From assembly GCF_005298075.1 (NCBI RefSeq), contig NZ_SZZH01000001.1:434001-498000 (forward strand): 64,000 nucleotides of DNA, read 5' to 3'. Every line of letters begins with the position of its first letter. Within the stretch, counting starts at the first letter, position 1. The notes below the pieces were generated by a model that saw only the letters and a program-made list of their open reading frames with translations, did no database searches and was not told the DNA's origin. Made by a program: the position numbers and the translations under genes. Shown in pieces: positions 1 to 11,637 of this stretch. This DNA comes from Nakamurella flava (GTDB lineage: Bacteria > Actinomycetota > Actinomycetes > Mycobacteriales > Nakamurellaceae).

Positions 1-1673
1 GAAGAGGTCAACCGATGCGACAGACGCACCGCCTTGACCTCCTCGGACAGTTCGGTCGTCATCCAGCCCAGGAGGCTCTCGAAGTCCTGCTTGACGTCCT
101 CGGCGACGTCCTCACCACCGAGGTCGACCTCGCCGCGGGTGATCGACGTGAACGGCTTGTCCTCGAACGCGGGGACCGCGTCCACCCAGAGTTCGTCGAT
201 CTGGTCGGTGAGCAGCAGGACCTCGTAGCCCTTGGCCCGGAACGCCTCCATGTGCGGGGAATGCTCCAGCGCGGAACGCGAGTCGCCGGTGGCGTAATAG
301 ATCGCGTCCTGACCGTCGGGCATCCGCGCCAGGTAATCGGCCAGCGTGGTCGGCTTCTCGGTGTCGTGGGTCGAGGGGAACGAGCAGATCTGCAGGATCG
401 CCTCCTGGTTGTCCTGGTCGGACAGCAGGCCCTCCTTGACCGCGCGACCCAGTTCGGACCAGAACGTCGCGTACTTCTCCGGCTCGTTCTCCTGCATCGA
501 CTTGACCGTCGACAGCACCTTCTTCACCAGGCGCTTACGGATGAGCTGGATCTGCCGGTCCTGCTGCAGGATCTCCCGGGAGATGTTCAGCGACAGGTCA
601 TGGGCGTCGACCACGCCCTTGACGAACCGCAGGTACTCGGGGACCAGGGCCTCGCAGTCGTCCATGATGAAGACGCGCTTGACGTAGAGCTGCACACCCC
701 GCGAGGCATCCCGGTAGAAGAGGTCCATCGGGGCCTGGCTGGGCAGGAACAGCAGCGCCTGGTACTCGAAGGTGCCCTCGGCCGCGAGCCGGATGGTCTC
801 CAACGGCTCCCGCCAGTCGTGGCTGACATGCCGGTAGAACTCGGCGTACTCCTCGTCGGACACCTCGCTCTGGGGTCGGGCCCACAGCGCCTGGCGGGAG
901 TTGATCGTCTCCGGTTCGTTCGGGGTCTCGTCGGCGGACTCGGCGGTGGCCGTCTCCTCGGCCGGCGGCGTGAGCAGCCGGATGGGCCAGGTGATGAAGT
1001 CGGAGTAGCGCTTGACGGTGCGCCGGATGGTGGCCGGGTCGGCGAAGTCGTGCAGGGAGTCCTCGGCGTCCGCCGGCTTGAGGTGCAGGGTCACCGCCGT
1101 GCCCTGGGGGGCGTCCTCGACATCGATGACCGTGTAGGTGCCCTCCCCGGTCGATTCCCAGCGGACGCCGGTGGCGGACCCGGCCTTGCGGGTGACCATG
1201 CTCACCCGGTCGGCGACCATGAAGCTCGAGTAGAAGCCGACGCCGAATTGACCGATGAGTTCGGCGCTGGCCTCCTCCGAACCGGCGCCGGCGGCCCGGG
1301 CGTCCCGCAGCTTGGCCAGCAGCTCGCCGGTCCCGGACTTGGCGATCGTGCCGATGAGAGAGACGACCTCCTCGCGGGACATGCCGATGCCGTTATCAGC
1401 CACCGTCAGCGTGCGGGCGGCCGGGTCGATGCCGAGGTCGATGTGCAGGTCGGAGGTGTCGACCTGCAGGTCCTTGTCCTGGTAGGACGCCAGACGGAGC
1501 TTGTCCAGCGCATCGGAGGCGTTGGAGATCAGCTCGCGCAGGAACACGTCCTTGGTCGAGTAGATCGAGTGGATCATCAGCTGCAGCAGCTGACGGGCCT
1601 CGGCCTGGAACTCGATGGTCTCGGCGTGGGGGTCGACCGGGGCGTCGGCGGTCGCGGCCGCATCGCTGGACAT
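1..1673 (-). CDS. htpG: Molecular chaperone HtpG (Hsp90), C-terminus cut by the window edge
   Basis: Bacterial Hsp90, an ATP-dependent cytosolic chaperone. The minus-strand frame reads 557 residues from the ATG at 1673 and is still open at base 1; full-length family members have about 630-650 residues, so the end of the C-terminal dimerisation domain lies outside. The N-terminal GHKL ATPase motifs are clear: N51/D54 in ISNASDALDKLR, DNGIGM at 93-98 and GQFGVGFYS at 141-149. The middle domain follows with an intact SREILQQ region. A GGAGGA ribosome binding site sits 7 nt before the ATG. I looked for CIRCE and HspR (HAIR) boxes in the 142-bp gap to hisD and saw neither. Identity is certain. Confidence 0.97.
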   Translation of the reverse strand, partial: MSSDAAATADAPVDPHAETIEFQAEARQLLQLMIHSIYSTKDVFLRELISNASDALDKLRLASYQDKDLQVDTSDLHIDLGIDPAARTLTVADNGIGMSREEVVSLIGTIAKSGTGELLAKLRDARAAGAGSEEASAELIGQFGVGFYSSFMVADRVSMVTRKAGSATGVRWESTGEGTYTVIDVEDAPQGTAVTLHLKPADAEDSLHDFADPATIRRTVKRYSDFITWPIRLLTPPAEETATAESADETPNEPETINSRQALWARPQSEVSDEEYAEFYRHVSHDWREPLETIRLAAEGTFEYQALLFLPSQAPMDLFYRDASRGVQLYVKRVFIMDDCEALVPEYLRFVKGVVDAHDLSLNISREILQQDRQIQLIRKRLVKKVLSTVKSMQENEPEKYATFWSELGRAVKEGLLSDQDNQEAILQICSFPSTHDTEKPTTLADYLARMPDGQDAIYYATGDSRSALEHSPHMEAFRAKGYEVLLLTDQIDELWVDAVPAFEDKPFTSITRGEVDLGGEDVAEDVKQDFESLLGWMTTELSEEVKAVRLSHRLTS

Positions 1674-1802
1674 GAGGGATCCTCCGGGGTTCGGTGCTCG
1701 GTTCGTGCAGGGCACACCTTAGGACGCGGGTCCGACAGCAGGCCGCCGGGACCGCCGGCCCGGCCGGCGTCCACACGAACCGGGGCTGTCGGTGCCGCCC
1801 AC

Positions 1803-1808
1803 TACCCT
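1803..1808 (+). promoter_or_regulatory. Candidate -10 box of a leaderless hisD transcript
   Basis: TACCCT fits the actinobacterial TANNNT -10 and ends 7 nt before the hisD ATG at 1816, so transcription would begin at or next to the start codon. There is no ribosome binding site in front of this ATG. The same spacing recurs before nine other genes of the window. No -35 is recognisable. Confidence 0.4.
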
Positions 1809-1815
1809 GATGGGC

Positions 1816-4903
<3,088 letters not shown>

Positions 4904-4915
4904 CGGTGGGTCGCC

Positions 4916-5077
4916 GTGGATAGCGGCTCGGTCGCCCCGCTGCTGCTGTTCGCCCTGGGTGGGTTCCTCATCGGAGGCGTGGCGGCGTTCTGGAACAAGA
5001 ACCGGACCGTGGGTGTGCTGTTCGCCGTGCTCTCGGCGATGGCCATCGCCGGTGGCGTGCTGTGGCTGATCGGATGA
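4916..5077 (+). CDS. Small two-helix membrane protein in the his operon
   Basis: A 53-residue frame from a GTG start, 12 nt after hisB and 31 nt before hisH. It reads as two hydrophobic segments: residues about 7-24 ([19 protein letters not shown]), a short basic loop NKNRT, then about 30-53 ([22 protein letters not shown]). No catalytic residues are visible. A GGTGGG stretch precedes the start. I recall small membrane proteins at the same hisB-hisH position in other actinobacterial his operons, but I do not know a function. Its co-directional placement and codon usage support that it is real. Confidence 0.7.
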   Translation: MDSGSVAPLLLFALGGFLIGGVAAFWNKNRTVGVLFAVLSAMAIAGGVLWLIG

Positions 5078-5108
5078 GGCCCGGCCGCGGAATCGAAGGA
5101 GTCGGACA

Positions 5109-5753
5109 GTGAGTCAGCGGGTGGTGGTCTTCGACTACGGATCGGGGAACCTGGCCTCCGCCGAACGGGCGTTGCGCCGCACCGGCGCCGACGTGACGGT
5201 GACGGCCGATTTCGACGCCGCCCTGGAGGCCGATGGATTGGTGGTCCCTGGAGTGGGCGCCTACGCCGCCTGCATGGCCGGCCTGAACAAGGTCCGCGGC
5301 GGTCGCATCATCGACCGTCGGGTCGCCGGCAACCGGCCGGTGCTGGGGATCTGCGTGGGCATGCAGATCATGTTCGAGCGTGGCATCGAGCACGGCATCG
5401 AGACCGACGGGGTCGGCGAGTGGCCCGGGGTGGTCGAACGCCTGCAGGCGCCGATCGTCCCGCACATGGGCTGGAACACGGTGGAGGCCGGTGACGGATC
5501 GGCCCTGTTCGCCGGTCTCGACCCGCAGACCCGCTTCTACTTCGTGCACTCGTATGCGGTGCGGTCGTGGGAGCTGCCGCTGGATCCGGCGGCCAGCCCC
5601 TTCCCGCTGCCCGTGGTCACCTGGGCCGAACACGGCGGCGACCGGTTCGTGGCGGCGGTCGAGAACGGTCCGCTGTCGGCCACCCAGTTCCACCCGGAGA
5701 AATCGGGTGACGCCGGAGCGGCCGTCTTGCGGAACTGGGTCGCCACTCTCTAG
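5109..5753 (+). CDS. hisH: Imidazole glycerol phosphate synthase, glutaminase subunit
   Basis: Glutaminase that supplies ammonia to HisF in the fifth step of histidine synthesis. The 214-residue protein has the class I amidotransferase triad: C82 in GICVGMQ, and H195 and E197 in FHPEKSG. The [11 protein letters not shown]-terminus is typical. The GTG start is preceded by GAAGGAGTCGGACA, a good ribosome binding site. In most actinobacteria hisA and hisF follow directly; here the next gene is imuA', so the rest of the pathway must be encoded elsewhere. Confidence 0.96.
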   Translation: MSQRVVVFDYGSGNLASAERALRRTGADVTVTADFDAALEADGLVVPGVGAYAACMAGLNKVRGGRIIDRRVAGNRPVLGICVGMQIMFERGIEHGIETDGVGEWPGVVERLQAPIVPHMGWNTVEAGDGSALFAGLDPQTRFYFVHSYAVRSWELPLDPAASPFPLPVVTWAEHGGDRFVAAVENGPLSATQFHPEKSGDAGAAVLRNWVATL

Positions 5754-5755
5754 CC

Positions 5756-5771
5756 TCGAACGCGTGTACGG
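5756..5771 (+). promoter_or_regulatory. Candidate LexA (SOS) box overlapping the imuA' start
   Basis: The core GAAC-GCGT-GTAC at 5758-5769 matches the GAAC-N4-GTTC core of Gram-positive/actinobacterial LexA boxes with one mismatch. It overlaps the imuA' GTG (5764-5766). A TAGCCT hexamer at 5751-5756, which contains the hisH stop codon, fits a -10 box 7 nt before the GTG. LexA bound here would sit on the transcription start. Confidence 0.5.
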
Positions 5772-6507
5772 GCACGCGATAGTGGACGAACTGCGGCGTC
5801 GGGTGGCCGAGGCCGGTGGCGCGCCGGTCGATTCCGCCTGGTCGAGGCAGGCGTCCGCGGTGCGGAACCAGGCGGTCGTCGACCGGGTCCATGCCGTGCC
5901 GGCGCCGCTCGCCGCCGCTCTGCCGCGGGGCGGCCTGGCCGGCGGGACGGTGGTCGGACTCCGCGGCGACGGAGCCACCAGTCTGCTGTTCGCCCTGCTG
6001 TCCGCGACTCCCGGCAGCTGGTCGGCCCTGGTCGCCCTCCCGGATCTGGGCCTGTTGGCCGCTGCCGAGCTGGGGGTCGACCTCGACCGCGTGGTCCTCG
6101 TTCCCGAGCCGGGACCTGAACTCCTCCAGGTGATCTCGATCCTGGTCGACGGTGTCGACGTGGTCGTCGCCGCGGTGGCCCCGGGGGTCCGGCCGGCTCC
6201 GGGACGCCTGCGGGTGCTTGGTGGCCGGTTACGGCAGCGTGGGGCGGTGCTGCTGACGATGGGAGCCTGGCCGGAGGCCGATCTGGTGCTGACCAGCTCG
6301 TGGCGGGGGTTCACCGGCCTCGGTGACGGGCACGGGCGGCTGCTGGACCGGGAACTGCTGGTGGAGGTCTCCGGGCGGGGGGTGGGGCGCCCACGACAGG
6401 CGGTGCTGTCCCTGCGGGCCTCGCGGGATGCGGTGCGGGTCGTCGCCGGTGATCCGGCCGGAGCTCGCCCGGCCATGGATCGTCCCGTGGTCGCGGCCGT
6501 CGGCTGA
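5764..6507 (+). CDS. imuA': Mutasome accessory protein ImuA'
   Basis: RecA/SulA-like accessory factor of the actinobacterial mutasome, needed with ImuB and DnaE2 for damage-induced mutagenesis. The 247-residue protein has a RecA-like core; where RecA has its P-loop it reads GLRGDGATS (65-73), without the P-loop lysine, so ATP hydrolysis is doubtful. The assignment rests on position directly before imuB-dnaE2 and on this degenerate core. The GTG at 5764 is chosen because it lies just beyond the hisH stop and 7 nt after a TAGCCT -10 box; an in-frame GTG at 5782 is the alternative. Confidence 0.82.
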   Translation: MYGHAIVDELRRRVAEAGGAPVDSAWSRQASAVRNQAVVDRVHAVPAPLAAALPRGGLAGGTVVGLRGDGATSLLFALLSATPGSWSALVALPDLGLLAAAELGVDLDRVVLVPEPGPELLQVISILVDGVDVVVAAVAPGVRPAPGRLRVLGGRLRQRGAVLLTMGAWPEADLVLTSSWRGFTGLGDGHGRLLDRELLVEVSGRGVGRPRQAVLSLRASRDAVRVVAGDPAGARPAMDRPVVAAVG

Positions 6508-6558
6508 CCCCCCGAGAGAGTGAACCAGGCGTTCGAACGATGATCCACCTGGACTGCT

Positions 6559-6574
6559 TGGAACGGATGTTCTA
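6559..6574 (+). promoter_or_regulatory. LexA (SOS) box and -10 of imuB
   Basis: GAAC-GGAT-GTTC at 6561-6572 is a perfect GAAC-N4-GTTC core, in the context TGGAACGGATGTTCTA. It abuts the hexamer TAACGT (6573-6578), a TANNNT -10 that ends 7 nt before the imuB ATG at 6586. This arrangement suggests that LexA blocks a leaderless promoter driving imuB-dnaE2. Confidence 0.78.
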
Positions 6575-6585
6575 ACGTCGAGCCC

Positions 6586-8193
6586 ATGGTGGAGCAGCGG
6601 GTTCTGGTGATCTGGTGCCCCGACTGGCCCGCGATCGCCGCCGCCCGGCAGGCCCGACAGCCGTCCACCGCCCCGGTGGTGGTGTTCACCGCGAACCGGG
6701 TGCGGGCCTGCACCCCGGCGGCCCGCGCGGAGGGGGTGCGGCTCGGTCAACGTCGCCGGGACGCCCAGTCGCACTGCCCCGCGCTGGTGGTCACGGCCGA
6801 GGATCCCGACCGGGACGCCCGGCTGTTCGAACCGGTGGTCCAGGCGGTCGAAGCGGTCGTCCCCGGGGTGGAGGTCCTGCGCCCCGGGCTGCTGGCCTGT
6901 GCCGTCCGCGGGCCCCGTCGCTACTTCGGGAGCGAGGAGAGCGCCGCCGAGAAGATCGTCGACGTCGTCGAAGCCCTGGACGTCGAGTGCCGGGTCGGGG
7001 TGGCCGATTCGCTGGCCGTCGCCGTGCTGGCCGCCCGGCGCAGTCGCATCGTCCCCGACGGAGAGTCCGCCGCCTTCTGCGCTCCGCTGCCGATCACCGA
7101 GTTGTCGGCCGAACCGGCCATCAGCGGTCCGGAGCGGGCCGCGCTCACCGACCTGTTGATCCGGCTGGGCTTGACCAGCTGTGGCAGCTTCGCCGCCCTC
7201 CCCGAGGGCAAGGTCGCCACCCGATTCGGGGCCGACGCCGTCATCGCCCACCACTTGGCCCGGGGGCGGTCGCATCGCGGGGTGTCCCGGCGGGCCATCC
7301 CGGCCGACCTGACGGTCGAGCAGAGCTGTGACCCGCCGCTGGAACGGGTCGACACCGCGGCCTTCGCGGCCCGGGCCCTGGCCGAACGGTTCCACGAGGG
7401 ACTGGCCGGGGCCGGGCTGGCCTGCACCCGGCTGACCATCCGGGCCACCCTGAGCGGCGGGCAGCAGATGCACCGCACCTGGCGGTGCGCCCAGCCGCTG
7501 ACCCCGGCGGCCACCGCCGACCGGGTGCGCTGGCAGCTCGACGGCTGGCTCACCGGCCGCCGGGCGGCGTCCGGTGATCAGGACGGCGGGGACGACGGTT
7601 TCTCCACCGGCGGCATCGTCGGTCTCGTCCTGGAGCCGGTCGAGGCGATCGACGCCGGCCGGGTGCAGTTCGGCCTCTGGGGTTCCGACGGCAAGGACGA
7701 CCAGCGGGCCGGGTGGGCGTTCGCCCGGGTCCAGGGACTGCTCGGCCCGGAATCGGTCCTCACCCCGGTCCGCAGCGGAGGGCGGGGGCCGGTCGACCGG
7801 ATCGCCTGGGTGCCCTGGGGCGACGAACGCGTCCCGCCCCGCCCGGTGGACCGGCCCTGGCCGGGGGCGCTGCCGGCGCCGTCCCCGACCCGGCTGGCCC
7901 GCAGCGGTCCCGACGGGTCGACCGAGGCGGTGGTGCTGCTGGACGACCGGAACCGTCCGGTGGAGCTGGGGGAGCGGGGCCTGCTCACCGCCACCCCACG
8001 CTGGATCGAACGGTCCGGTCACCGTCATCAGGTGCAGGCCTGGGCCGGGCCATGGCTGCTGGACGAACGATGGTGGGCGCCCGATCGTCGGGCCCGCCGG
8101 GCCCGGCTGCAGCTCCTGTACGCCTCCGGGCCCGCGTTGGTGCTGGTGGCCGACGCGCCCACCGGATGGTCGATAGAGGGAATCTATGACTGA
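6586..8193 (+). CDS. imuB: Y-family polymerase-like protein ImuB
   Basis: Catalytically inactive Y-family homologue that links DnaE2 and ImuA' to the beta clamp. The 535-residue protein begins VLVIWCPDWP, where active Y-family polymerases carry the first metal-binding aspartate in a different context, and lacks the usual SxDE catalytic pair. The central helix-hairpin-helix/thumb part (LTSCGSFAALPEGKVATRFG) and little-finger region are recognisable, followed by the long C-terminal extension typical of ImuB. It has its own SOS box and precedes dnaE2 by 15 nt. Confidence 0.92.
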   Translation: MVEQRVLVIWCPDWPAIAAARQARQPSTAPVVVFTANRVRACTPAARAEGVRLGQRRRDAQSHCPALVVTAEDPDRDARLFEPVVQAVEAVVPGVEVLRPGLLACAVRGPRRYFGSEESAAEKIVDVVEALDVECRVGVADSLAVAVLAARRSRIVPDGESAAFCAPLPITELSAEPAISGPERAALTDLLIRLGLTSCGSFAALPEGKVATRFGADAVIAHHLARGRSHRGVSRRAIPADLTVEQSCDPPLERVDTAAFAARALAERFHEGLAGAGLACTRLTIRATLSGGQQMHRTWRCAQPLTPAATADRVRWQLDGWLTGRRAASGDQDGGDDGFSTGGIVGLVLEPVEAIDAGRVQFGLWGSDGKDDQRAGWAFARVQGLLGPESVLTPVRSGGRGPVDRIAWVPWGDERVPPRPVDRPWPGALPAPSPTRLARSGPDGSTEAVVLLDDRNRPVELGERGLLTATPRWIERSGHRHQVQAWAGPWLLDERWWAPDRRARRARLQLLYASGPALVLVADAPTGWSIEGIYD

Positions 8194-8208
8194 CCGGGCG
8201 GTGTGCTG

Positions 8209-11200
8209 ATGGGCTGGCAGAACCCGCCGGTGCCGTGGAACCGGCTCGAACAGGCCCTGTCCGGGCGCCCACCACGGCCCGGGCAGGGGCGGCTGCACGG
8301 GGTGGTCGCCGACCGGGGATCCGATCGGTACGGGCTGACCGCAGCGCCGGCCGAACCTGCCCTCCCCGTCGCCCCGCCGGCCCGGCCGGGGCCCGTCCCG
8401 TACGCCGAGCTGCACTGTCATTCGGCCTTCAGCTTCCTCGACGGAGCCTCCACCCCGGAGCAGCTGGTGGCCGAGGCGGCCCGGCTCGGGCTGGACGCGC
8501 TGGCCCTCACCGACCACGACGGGCTCTACGGCATCGTCCGGTTCGCCGAGGCTGCGGCCGAGGTCGGGTTGCGCACCATCTACGGTGCCGAGTTGTCGCT
8601 AGGTCTGGACGAACCGCAACTCGGCGTGCCCGACCCGATCGGCGAGCACCTGCTGGTCCTGGCCCGCGGTCAGGCCGGGTACGAGACGTTGTCCCGGCAG
8701 ATCACCGCCGCCCAGTTGGCCGGGGGCGAGAAAGGCCGCCCCGTCTACGATCTCGACACACTGGCCGCGGCGGCCGGGAACGACTGGGTCGTCCTGACCG
8801 GCTGCCGCAAGGGCGCCGTCCGGCGGGCGCTGGCCACCGGCGGGCCCGAACGGGCCGGCCTGGCCCTGCGTCGCCTGGTCGACCGGTTCGGCCGAGCCAA
8901 TGTCGTCGTCGAGCTGACCACCCACCTGGGCCCCACTGACGACGAGGACAACGACGCCCTGGCCGCGCTGGCCATCGAGCTCGGCCTGCCGGTGGTGGCC
9001 ACCACCGGAGCCCACTACGCCAGCCCGGCGGTGAGCCGCCCGGCCGCCGCGATGGCCGCGGTCCGCGGTCGGCGCAGTCTCGACGAGGCCGATCCCTGGC
9101 TGCCGGCGGGACCGGCCGCCCACCTGCGGTCGGGGGCGGAGATGGCCCGGTTGTTCGGCCGTTACCCGACCGCGGTCCCGGCGGCCGCCGCGCTCGGCCG
9201 GGACTGCGCCTTCGACCTGCACCTGGTGGCCCCGCAGCTCCCACCGTTCCCGGTCCCCGCCGGCCATGACGAGAACTCCTGGCTACGGGAACTCACCCTG
9301 CAGCGGGCCGGGCAGCGGTACGGGACCCCGGAGAGCAACCCGGCCGCCTACGCCCAGATCGACCACGAGCTGGCCATCATCGCCGAGCTCAACTTCCCCG
9401 GGTACTTCCTCGTCGTCGACGACATCGTCTCCTTCTGCCGGCGACAGGGGATCTTCTGCCAGGGACGGGGGTCGGCGGCCAACTCGGCCGTCTGCTACGC
9501 CCTGGGGATCACCGCGGTCGACGCGGTCAAGTACGGCCTGCTGTTCGAACGCTTCCTGGCCCCCGAGCGGGACGGCCCACCGGACATCGACATCGACATC
9601 GAGTCCGACACCCGTGAACAGGTGATCCAGTACATCTACGACAAGTACGGACGCACGTACGCGGCCCAGGTCGCCAACGTCAACACCTTCCGTCCGCGGA
9701 TGGCGGTGCGGGACATGGCCAAGGCGCTCGGGCACTCCCCGGGTCAGCAGGACGCCTACTCCAAACAGCTCGACGGGTGGACGCCGCTGGCCACCCAGCT
9801 GGCCAACCCGGCGGCCACCACGGTGGTCAAGCACGAGGGCATCCCGCCCGCCGTGCTCGATCTGGCCCTGCAGATCCAGGACCTGCCCCGGCACCTGAGC
9901 ATCCACTCCGGAGGCATGGTCATCTGCGATCGTCCCGTCGCCCAGGTGTGCCCGGTGGAGTGGGCGCGGATGGAGAACCGGTCGGTCCTGCAGTGGGACA
10001 AGGACGACTGCGCGGCCATGGGGCTGGTCAAGTTCGACCTGCTCGGGCTGGGGATGCTGTCGGCCCTGCACTACGCGGTCGACCTGGTGCAGGCGCACGA
10101 GGGCATCGAGGTCGACTTCGCCCACCTGGACCTGGAGGAACCGGCGGTCTACGAGATGCTGCAGCGGGCCGACTCGGTCGGGGTCTTCCAGGTGGAGTCC
10201 CGTGCCCAGATGGCCACTCTGCCCCGGCTCAAGCCGCGCACCTTCTACGACCTGGTCGTCGAGGTCGCCCTCATCCGTCCCGGCCCCATCCAGGGCAACT
10301 CGGTGCACCCGTACATCCGGCGGCGCAACGGACTCGAACCGGTCACCTACGACCATCCGGCGATGCGTCGCTCCCTGGCCAAGACCCTGGGTATCCCGCT
10401 GTTCCAGGAGCAGCTCATGCAGTTGGCCATCGACGTCGCCGGGTTCGACGCCGGGGAGGCCGACCAGCTGCGGCGGGCCATGGGGGCCAAACGGTCGTCG
10501 ACCCGGATGGCCAAGCTCAAGGGCCGGCTGTACGAGGGGATGGACAAGACCCACGGCATCACCGGCCCGATCGCCGACCGCATCTACGAACGGCTGCTGG
10601 CCTTCGCCAACTTCGGGTTCGCCGAGTCGCACGCGTTGTCGTTCGCGGCGCTGGTCTTCTACTCGTCCTGGCTGAAACTGCACCACCCGGCGGCGTTCTG
10701 CGCAGCCCTGCTGCGGGCCCAGCCCATGGGATTCTACTCGCCGCAGAGCCTGGTCGCCGACGCCCGCCGGCACGGGGTCACCGTCCGCCGCCCCGACGTC
10801 AACGCCTCCTCGTCCCCGGCCGACCTCGAACCCGGCCCGGACGGTCGCCCGGCCGTCCGGCTCGGGCTGGCCGAGGTCCGCACCATCGGCAGCGACCTGG
10901 CCGACCGGATCGTCGCCGCCCGACCCGCCGGCGGGTACGCCTCGCTGGACCAGCTGACCCGGGCGGTCACCCTCACCAGCGCCCAGGCCGAGGCACTGGC
11001 CACCGCGGGGGCGTTGGACTCGCTGTCCGGGATCGGCACCGACCACGGCGACTCCGGAACGCAACTCTCCGCGGGGGACCGGCGGCGGCGGGCGCTGTGG
11101 GCGGCCGGGGCGGCCGCCGGGCCCCGGGCCGGCACGCTGGAGGGCACCACCGTCGGCCTGGACGCGCCGACACTGCCCGGGATGAGCGATGTGGAACTCA

Positions 11201-11595
11201 CCGTCGCCGACATCTGGGCCACCGGGATCTCGCCCACCGCCTATCCCACGGAATTCTCCCGGGACACGCTGCGGGCGCAGGGGGTACGCACGGCGGCCGA
11301 CCTGCTCGCCGTCGACCACGGCACCCGGGTGCTGGTCGCCGGGGTGGTGACCCACCGGCAACGGCCCGGTACCGCCTCCGGGATCATCTTCCTCAACCTC
11401 GAGGACGAGACCGGGATGGTGAACGTCATCTGCTCGGTCGGGGTGTGGGCCCGGCACCGGCGGGTCGCCCGCGGGTCCCGCTCCCTGCTGGTGCGCGGCG
11501 TGATGGAACGGGCCGGCGGGGCCATCTCGATCGTCGCCGACCGCATCGCGGCCATCGACCTGGTCGCCAGCACGCCGTCCCGGGACTTCCGGTGA
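8209..11595 (+). CDS. dnaE2: Error-prone DNA polymerase III alpha subunit DnaE2
   Basis: C-family polymerase that performs translesion synthesis in the mutasome. The 1128-residue protein has an N-terminal PHP domain (AELHCHSAFSFLDGAS from residue 67), the palm with the acidic motif PDIDIDIE carrying D459, D461 and D463, the fingers and helix-hairpin-helix region, and a C-terminal OB fold (DETGMVNVICS). It is shorter than the replicative DnaE1 and lacks its C-terminal tau-binding part, as expected for DnaE2. The ATG at 8209 (MGWQNPP) matches the start of mycobacterial DnaE2; an in-frame GTG lies at 8203. Expression should follow the SOS box before imuB. Confidence 0.95.
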   Translation: MGWQNPPVPWNRLEQALSGRPPRPGQGRLHGVVADRGSDRYGLTAAPAEPALPVAPPARPGPVPYAELHCHSAFSFLDGASTPEQLVAEAARLGLDALALTDHDGLYGIVRFAEAAAEVGLRTIYGAELSLGLDEPQLGVPDPIGEHLLVLARGQAGYETLSRQITAAQLAGGEKGRPVYDLDTLAAAAGNDWVVLTGCRKGAVRRALATGGPERAGLALRRLVDRFGRANVVVELTTHLGPTDDEDNDALAALAIELGLPVVATTGAHYASPAVSRPAAAMAAVRGRRSLDEADPWLPAGPAAHLRSGAEMARLFGRYPTAVPAAAALGRDCAFDLHLVAPQLPPFPVPAGHDENSWLRELTLQRAGQRYGTPESNPAAYAQIDHELAIIAELNFPGYFLVVDDIVSFCRRQGIFCQGRGSAANSAVCYALGITAVDAVKYGLLFERFLAPERDGPPDIDIDIESDTREQVIQYIYDKYGRTYAAQVANVNTFRPRMAVRDMAKALGHSPGQQDAYSKQLDGWTPLATQLANPAATTVVKHEGIPPAVLDLALQIQDLPRHLSIHSGGMVICDRPVAQVCPVEWARMENRSVLQWDKDDCAAMGLVKFDLLGLGMLSALHYAVDLVQAHEGIEVDFAHLDLEEPAVYEMLQRADSVGVFQVESRAQMATLPRLKPRTFYDLVVEVALIRPGPIQGNSVHPYIRRRNGLEPVTYDHPAMRRSLAKTLGIPLFQEQLMQLAIDVAGFDAGEADQLRRAMGAKRSSTRMAKLKGRLYEGMDKTHGITGPIADRIYERLLAFANFGFAESHALSFAALVFYSSWLKLHHPAAFCAALLRAQPMGFYSPQSLVADARRHGVTVRRPDVNASSSPADLEPGPDGRPAVRLGLAEVRTIGSDLADRIVAARPAGGYASLDQLTRAVTLTSAQAEALATAGALDSLSGIGTDHGDSGTQLSAGDRRRRALWAAGAAAGPRAGTLEGTTVGLDAPTLPGMSDVELTVADIWATGISPTAYPTEFSRDTLRAQGVRTAADLLAVDHGTRVLVAGVVTHRQRPGTASGIIFLNLEDETGMVNVICSVGVWARHRRVARGSRSLLVRGVMERAGGAISIVADRIAAIDLVASTPSRDFR

Positions 11596-11637
11596 GCGGT
11601 GCCCGGGCCACCGGCCTGCTCTGGCACGATCGGGACC

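Noticed and set aside
1674-1815. Heat-shock operators (CIRCE or HAIR) in front of htpG
   Set aside because: Neither TTAGCACTC-type nor CTTGAGT-N7-ACTCAAG-type repeats are present.
6520-6540. A further SOS-like box (GAAC-CAGGC-GTTC) upstream of imuB
   Set aside because: The spacer is five bases rather than four, and a perfect site lies closer to the gene.
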